The notes under the pieces: model-generated
Databases searched by the model: none
The model's input: only the letters and a program-made list of their open reading frames with translations
Told to the model about the DNA's origin: nothing
Shown here: piece after piece, positions 58,521 to 64,000 of the stretch
Numbering within the stretch: the stretch's first letter is position 1
Layout of the letters: every line of letters starts with the position of its first letter
Program-made: the position numbers and the translations under genes
NCBI RefSeq assembly: GCF_000247815.1
Contig: NC_021681.1
Span: forward strand, 22,886,789-22,950,788
Source: Ficedula albicollis
Lineage: Eukaryota; Chordata; Aves; Passeriformes; Muscicapidae
Direction: 5' to 3'
DNA length: 64,000 nucleotides

Positions 58521-59448
58521 CAGAAAAAAATGCCTGAAGCTGTAACACTCACCTCTCTCCTCCTTCACATGCATGCCAAACTGCTGATTTTTTTTTCCTT
58601 CCCCCTCTGTTTTATCAGTATGGTGCTAAATTACCAAGTTTGAAATTTCTTCAGCAAATAAGGGATGCATGCCAGAACACAAGTGCCCCGAGGGATCTGA
58701 GTCTTAGGGGAAAAAGCCCTTAATCTCCAAGTTTATAGGTAGCAGCACTTTCCTGAAATTGGAAAATGTTCAACTCATTTATGAAAGAAATCTGCCACAA
58801 GGATACGCTGATGTTCACAGCTATTTCATTAATAACCCATTGTGATCCATGGGTTATAGGACAGGTTTATTTGGACACCTGTATCAAATATATTCTCCCC
58901 CCTCCCTGCCCTGACTTTTCCTGATGAGCAAAATCTTTTTTAGAGCAAAGCAGGTAGCTCTCGGGGTAAGATTTTTCCAAATGCATCAGGCACCTTTGCC
59001 CATGTGTGACTAATTTATGTGGAGCAGCACTTCTCCTGCACGCCCAGGTGGGCTGCTGTGCACGCACGGGGCCAGTTAAGCATTTACTGCTCGGGACCCT
59101 GAGCACAGCCAGGGTGGGAGACACGAAGGGCCCTGCCTGAGCCACTCACAGGGCACATTGCCCAAACACTTCATGGCTCAATCCCAGGGAGATTGCCTGA
59201 GTGTGGGATAAGGACCAACTTTGCATGTTCCTCCACCAGCTGAATAAATTAACATTCCTGAATTTCAGTCCCTGGATTTATCTACCAAGCATGACTTGAA
59301 CTGTTGATGGGGATTTTAGTGTATTTATAGTTTCATTACCAGCCCATAACAAAAAATTCTCCCTCTCCTACCCACATGTAAATAATGATTAACACTACTG
59401 TCAGGGTTTGGCAAGGCAGAGGTTTTGGAGGCACTGTGGATCCTCAGC
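58521..59448 (+). repeat. 928-bp direct tandem duplication, copy 2
   Basis: I found no base difference from copy 1 by eye. Perfect identity means a very recent event, a copy-number allele, or an assembly duplication. Unlike the 1.58- and 1.28-kb pairs there are no allele-like differences. Confidence 0.96.
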
Positions 59449-60135
59449 CTGCCTTTAGTAGGGCACCTCTCTACTTGCAGGCAAGTGCCTTGCAATAGGA
59501 GGAGGATTAATCATCGCTATTAGAGCCCTCGCTTTCCTCCACAACCTTCTCTTCCTGGGGATGATGAGTTAATTCATCTGGAACAATGTTAGTTCATCAA
59601 GTTTTGTGGTTTATCTGAAAATCGAATGGCAGTAATTTCATATGGCAACTGACTTAATGCCCATTTAGTTCAGGTTTTAGACAACTCCGGTCGATGATCA
59701 CAATGGGTTTAACACAAAACATAGGAGGGATGAAACTGTAACATTGGTGCTTCCAGGCAAGTTTTCTTCCCTGCTGTAGGGCTGGTTGTGCTGGCTGTGT
59801 GCACGTGTGTTTCTGTGTGTATCCACTTCTTCTGAACCTCCCCTAGAACCATCCACACGTGTGACACTTAAAATAGCAAATGCAAACCTGAAAATTTTAA
59901 CATGAGTGTTTGACGTTTTATTGGGTGATAAATTGCTTCTTACTCTTATAAAGTCCACAGGTGTTTATGCCCACTCTCGCACGCCTAGTTAAAACTTTGG
60001 CTACAACAGGAATGCTTTGAAAATAGCCAGTCACTCCTAAAATTGATTATTAAAATAGAATTACCTGTTATGCATCACATTAATTCTTGTTGTGCAAAGT
60101 TCTGCTTTTTAACCCCTTCAGTCTGCCTTGGCCTG
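59449..60135. other. Unique non-coding sequence
   Basis: Nothing recognisable beyond scattered TAAT cores and a TG-rich patch near 59790-59820. Confidence 0.55.
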
Positions 60136-60269
60136 GCATTTTCCCTGCTTCCATATTTTCTTCTTTTTGGCTTGGAAATTCTTTTTTCAGATCATGAATA
60201 GTGCATTTTCCCTGCTTCCATATTTTCTTCTTTTTGGCTTGAAAATTCTCTTTTCAGATCATGAATAGT
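60136..60269 (+). repeat. 67-bp direct tandem duplication
   Basis: Copies at 60136-60202 and 60203-60269 begin GCATTTTCCCTGCTTCCATA and differ at two positions. Simple local duplication. Confidence 0.94.
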
Positions 60270-63200
60270 ACCTAACCCAAATGGTTCCCCAGGACTTGCT
60301 CCCACACAACCTCCTTGGGTGGCTCTTCATGTGCCATGAGGGCTCTGGGACTGGAAGGAGTCTTCCAAAGAAGGCCCTCAAATTCTTTGTCAAATAAGAA
60401 GGCTTAAAAATTAAAAAATTGGAAGAAATGGAGGGTTAATTGAATTCTTGTTAAATTCTTATGCACATACAAAGGAAGTCTGCAAAATCCTTATATTGTG
60501 CTTCCTACCTCCTGGATATAATGCCCTCTCAGGGAGTGTTTCTTAGGGAGTTTTTGGGGCAGCTTCTGCTAGAAGTTGTGTTTTCAGGCAGAGAAGCAGC
60601 AGCTACATTGGGTGGGAGTTCTGGCCACCCCATGTGGACCCTCTGTTGGCTTCATGGGTCCCACTTCTCCATCTCCAGATGAGAACCCAAATAGGTGCTT
60701 TTTTGGTCATGTTGGTAGAATTTGGAGGGCTATGCTCAAGGTCCTTTGTTCTCTGGATGGTTAAGAAAGAAAAGAGCCAGGCTGTCCAGCACAGGGGGAA
60801 ATGCAGAACAAGAGCATTGGCAATGGAATTTCCCAGATTATCCAGGATTTTGGCCTCCTTTCATAACATGAGAAAGGTGAAGCACAGGAAAACACAGCTT
60901 CTGGGTGGACAGGAGGCCAACACCCACATCAGTCAGCCTTGCCTGGCTCTCGTAGGTGCTAAGACAAGCTGGCTAATGAGTTTCTCCCCAGACTTTTACC
61001 AAAGCCAAACTCATCCAGCAGGAGCTGTCTCACCCTGTGGGTACAGTAACCTTGCGTGTGAAAATGGCCCTGGCTGGTTATGAGGGCTTCCAAACTCTTC
61101 TGTAATGGAAGTAATGAGCACTCCAAAGGAAAACAGCAGCAGTCCTCAGCATCCTGTGCCACAGCACGTGCCTTGGCAGGGGCAGTTAGGGAAAGGTTTG
61201 GGTGAGGAGAGCATTATTTGGAGCGTGCTCACAGCAGGAGTGTGGACCAGCAGCACTGCGTCCCTCAGCATCAAATTCGGGGTGAGCTGTCAGGGCCATG
61301 GTTTGTTTGCAGTAAGGCAAACATCTTGTCCTGCCACAAGGAAGGGTGTCTGCAGGATTTCCTCCCCCAGACAGGAGTTAAATCACCCAGGCAGCCAGAT
61401 ACCAGCCACTGACACATTTTTACATCTTCCTGATTGATGAAGTAGGTAAATCTTCTGCAATTTCCCTTCTCCTGGTTTGCAGTAACACCCAATGTCCACA
61501 GAAGTTTCAGGCTCAAAACCCAGTGGCACTCCTTGGTATCTGCCAGAAAACTCCTTCCCACCAGGCAGCCCCTGCTCAAGGAGTGTGGGTACCACCAGCT
61601 GTGATGGCACCAACACCCACCCTCACCCTTGGAATGTGATGGAGACGCTGGCACACTTGGGTACAGGACACAAGGACACCAGTCTGCTGGGATCACTCAC
61701 AGGACGAGAATACAGGGTTGGGCTGTCAAGCTCAGATCGGGATTTGAAGGAAAATGCTATTTTAGAGCCCACATTTTAACGGGAGAGAAAAAGTAGATCC
61801 TTTCTGCTCAGTGTTTGGGTAGTTGGCTTCTGCTGGTAGCAGCTGTGTGTTGTTGCAGACGGTAAGAGGGAGTGCAGCAGTGCTTGTTGAGGGAGCTCGG
61901 GGATGGCTTCACCCACACCTGGGCCCTAACACTGCCAGGGACACTCACATGTCCCTATCATGTGCCCACCCTTTGTGGGCACCGTGCATTCCCGACGGAT
62001 TGTGCTGTGGCTGCTCAGCACTCGGGGGGAGCAGAGCAGCACACGCTCTGCCTCCGTGCACGGCTGGGGCTGCGTGTGCTCCGCAGCTCCCTCAGCACAG
62101 CTCTGTCCCCACAGGCATCGTAGAGGTCCTTCAACTTTTTATTGCCTGCACATGCACCACTGTAACTTTTTTGCAAGGATACAGGGTCGTTTATTTTTTT
62201 TTTCCCCGAAGGCAGTAGGTACTTTCGGGGGGGGATGTGTGTTTTCTGCACACCCCTCATTTCACACCGGTAAATGTCCTTCTCTGCCTGGCTATGGCAG
62301 GGGGGAGGGCAGCTGTGGAGGTCTCAGCTGGAGGTTCCGGGCTTTGCTGCCAAAAGGGGACCCCTCCTCTGGTGGGGTGAGCCCCAGGCATCCCTGGAGC
62401 CCTGCACTGCCCTGGGGAAGGGGGTGCAGGGCACAGCACTGATCCCCCTGCATCCCACAGCCGGGCTGGGGGGAGGAAACCCACCCTCCAGCAGTGCCGG
62501 CAAAGCCAGTCTGACCCGAGCAAATGAAAATAATCAAAAGTAATTAGAAGCGTGCTGGACTGCTCCTCAGAGATCTGTGCGAGAGAATAAACATGCCGGA
62601 GCCCTCCGAGCCACTGCAAAGGCCCATGTCTGAGCTGTTAGGTGCCCTGACCTTGTCCACATAAAGACGTGATTTATGAAGTGCAGGGCACAGCAGCAGG
62701 GCTTCTGTCTTCTCCAGGAGAACCAAATTACTGAGGTGGAGATTAACATGCTTTCAGTTGGGCCCATTTCCAGACCAAGGGAAATGGCCAGCAGTAGTGC
62801 TCTGGTAACTTCAAATACAGTTTTGTGACCAGTGGCATGATAAGGCATGATTTTCATTAATTTCAAGTGTGACTGGATATTCTGATGTCTAATAAAATAT
62901 ATGCCACAATTAAAACTTTTTTCCACAGTTTGAACATCCATAGTAACTCTTTCACATGTCTATTTTTTGGTGTGTAATAAGAGGTGAGACCATCTTGGAG
63001 CTTTCACCTCATACAGGGGTACTTAGTAGGCTTTCTGTATTCCATCTGGCTGCCTGCTTTCAGAAAACCTACAGGAATTTAATGTCTTCAAGAGGCCTAT
63101 GATCCTGGTCAATATGCTGGAAAGGTATGGAAAGGGGGCAGTCAGTAATTACCAGGCTGGTAATTGCACTCAAAGAAGACAAAATTATTACCTACATTGT

Positions 63201-63355
63201 GTTTCCTTGGGAACTAAGGAAAAAAAAATGTGTTTTATTTCATTGCAAATCCAGTGACAAACAAGCTTTGATTCATATTTAAATCTATTCTCATTTTCTT
63301 GCTGTGTGGTGGGTTTTCGTTTTCCTTTTCATCTCTGTATAAAGGAAATTAATTC

Positions 63356-63357
<2 letters not shown>
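60270..63357. other. Unique non-coding sequence with a GC-richer middle
   Basis: No gene is recognised. From about 61880 to 62500 the sequence is GC-richer with modest CpG and several G runs near 62228 and 62280-62470. This lets longer chance open frames appear on both strands (up to 160 codons at 61960-62442); none carries a domain. The flanks are AT-rich. Confidence 0.5.

Positions 63358-63387
<30 letters not shown>
63358..63387 (-). repeat. Poly-T tract, 30 nt
   Basis: An uninterrupted run of 30 T. It may be a retroposon tail read in minus orientation, but no element body is identifiable on its left or right. Confidence 0.92.
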
Positions 63388-63390
<3 letters not shown>

Positions 63391-64000
63391 TTTAATTTTC
63401 TCCTCCTCTCCCTCACTTGAAAAGTGCCTTTTGGGTGGGAGGGATGAGCCGGGCAGCAGGGACAGGCCACTGACATGGGGGGCACTGCAATGCCACCCCA
63501 CTCCTTCATCAAGGGCTGGAAATTATCTGACTCTTCCTCCTGAAATCAGCAGCAACACTCGTGTTTTCACCTGTTTTCGTTTATTTTTTTTTTTCAAGTT
63601 GATACCCACAACACGGGGTGGGAAGAATTGACACACAGAAACTGTGTTGCCTTTCGTTCTTGCTGTTTCCCAGGTCAGTCCTGGAGCATTAGGATATGTC
63701 AGAGCCGTTGTTTCCCGCGCAGTTGTTTCGCTTTGCTTTCCCTTTCTCTCTCCACGTTAATGCACTCACCCGGTGTTTCAAACACTCATCACAGCGTTAG
63801 CCAGGATTGCTCAGTGTTGTGTTTAGTCACCTTGAGATATATAACATTAAACCCCTCTCAAAAAGGTGGTTGTGATGTGGCTTGTCTACAAACGAAAGGC
63901 TAATATTAAGCCTGATACGAACATTTACGGTATTTAAAAAAATCACCAGCGACTTGTCTGATTTTCCCCCCATTGTCCTGGGCAGCGTTTGGCCCCAGGA
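63388..64000. other. Unique non-coding sequence with raised CpG at the right edge
   Basis: From about 63550 to the window end roughly a dozen CpGs occur in 400 bp, more than in most of the window, mixed with AT-rich words. This may be a conserved element or the start of a functional region continuing outside the window. No exon is recognisable. Confidence 0.5.

Noticed and set aside
57939..59145. Same 92-codon minus-strand open frame found twice, suggesting a duplicated gene
   Set aside because: It is identical because the whole 928-bp block is duplicated. The frame has no recognisable features of its own.
61960..62442. 160-codon open frame in GC-richer DNA
   Set aside because: GC-rich sequence has few stop codons, several overlapping frames on both strands are equally open, and the translation is not protein-like.

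Overview
This 64 kb window looks like non-coding vertebrate nuclear DNA, most likely from a bird. It is AT-rich, CpG-poor over most of its length, has poly-A/poly-T tracts and no dense gene packing. It carries two tail fragments that read like the 3' end of the CR1 LINE family, which dominates avian genomes: 12596-12650 on + and 37544-37667 on -. The low density of recognisable transposons also fits a bird. The species cannot be determined from the sequence.

I cannot support any protein-coding gene, tRNA, rRNA, CRISPR array or bacterial-type feature. The only long open frames run through two enormous homopolymer C tracts. The remaining frames are short, have no recognisable domain, and are about as long as chance allows in 64 kb read six ways. 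The window is best read as a gene desert or the inside of a very large intron.

Layout: 1-4.6 kb is unique sequence with three CpG-enriched pockets. At 4.66-5.64 kb lies a 982-nt C run bounded by a 23-bp direct repeat. From 5.6 to 32.3 kb the sequence is unique, apart from a nuclear-receptor half-site cluster (10.9 kb), a 198-bp tandem duplication (11.6 kb), a CR1 tail (12.6 kb), two A-B-A tandem triplets (21.2 and 26.7 kb) and a pyrimidine tract (21.9 kb). At 32.3-36.3 kb a 1583-bp segment is present twice, with an 887-nt C run wedged between the copies. Copies of 1.28 kb (43.7-46.3 kb) and 0.93 kb (57.6-59.4 kb) also lie in direct tandem. The end of the window is unique sequence with a poly-T tract.

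The most consequential message concerns the reliability of the sequence. The C runs with duplicated flanks, and at least the 1.58 kb and possibly the 1.28 and 0.93 kb duplications, look like assembly or gap-filling artefacts (false haplotype duplication) rather than biology. The most interesting candidate biology is the triple DR1-spaced nuclear-receptor half-site array at 10920-10939, and a pair of perfect short hairpins about 180 bp apart at 33.4-33.6 kb, repeated in the second copy. No new biological system could be demonstrated.
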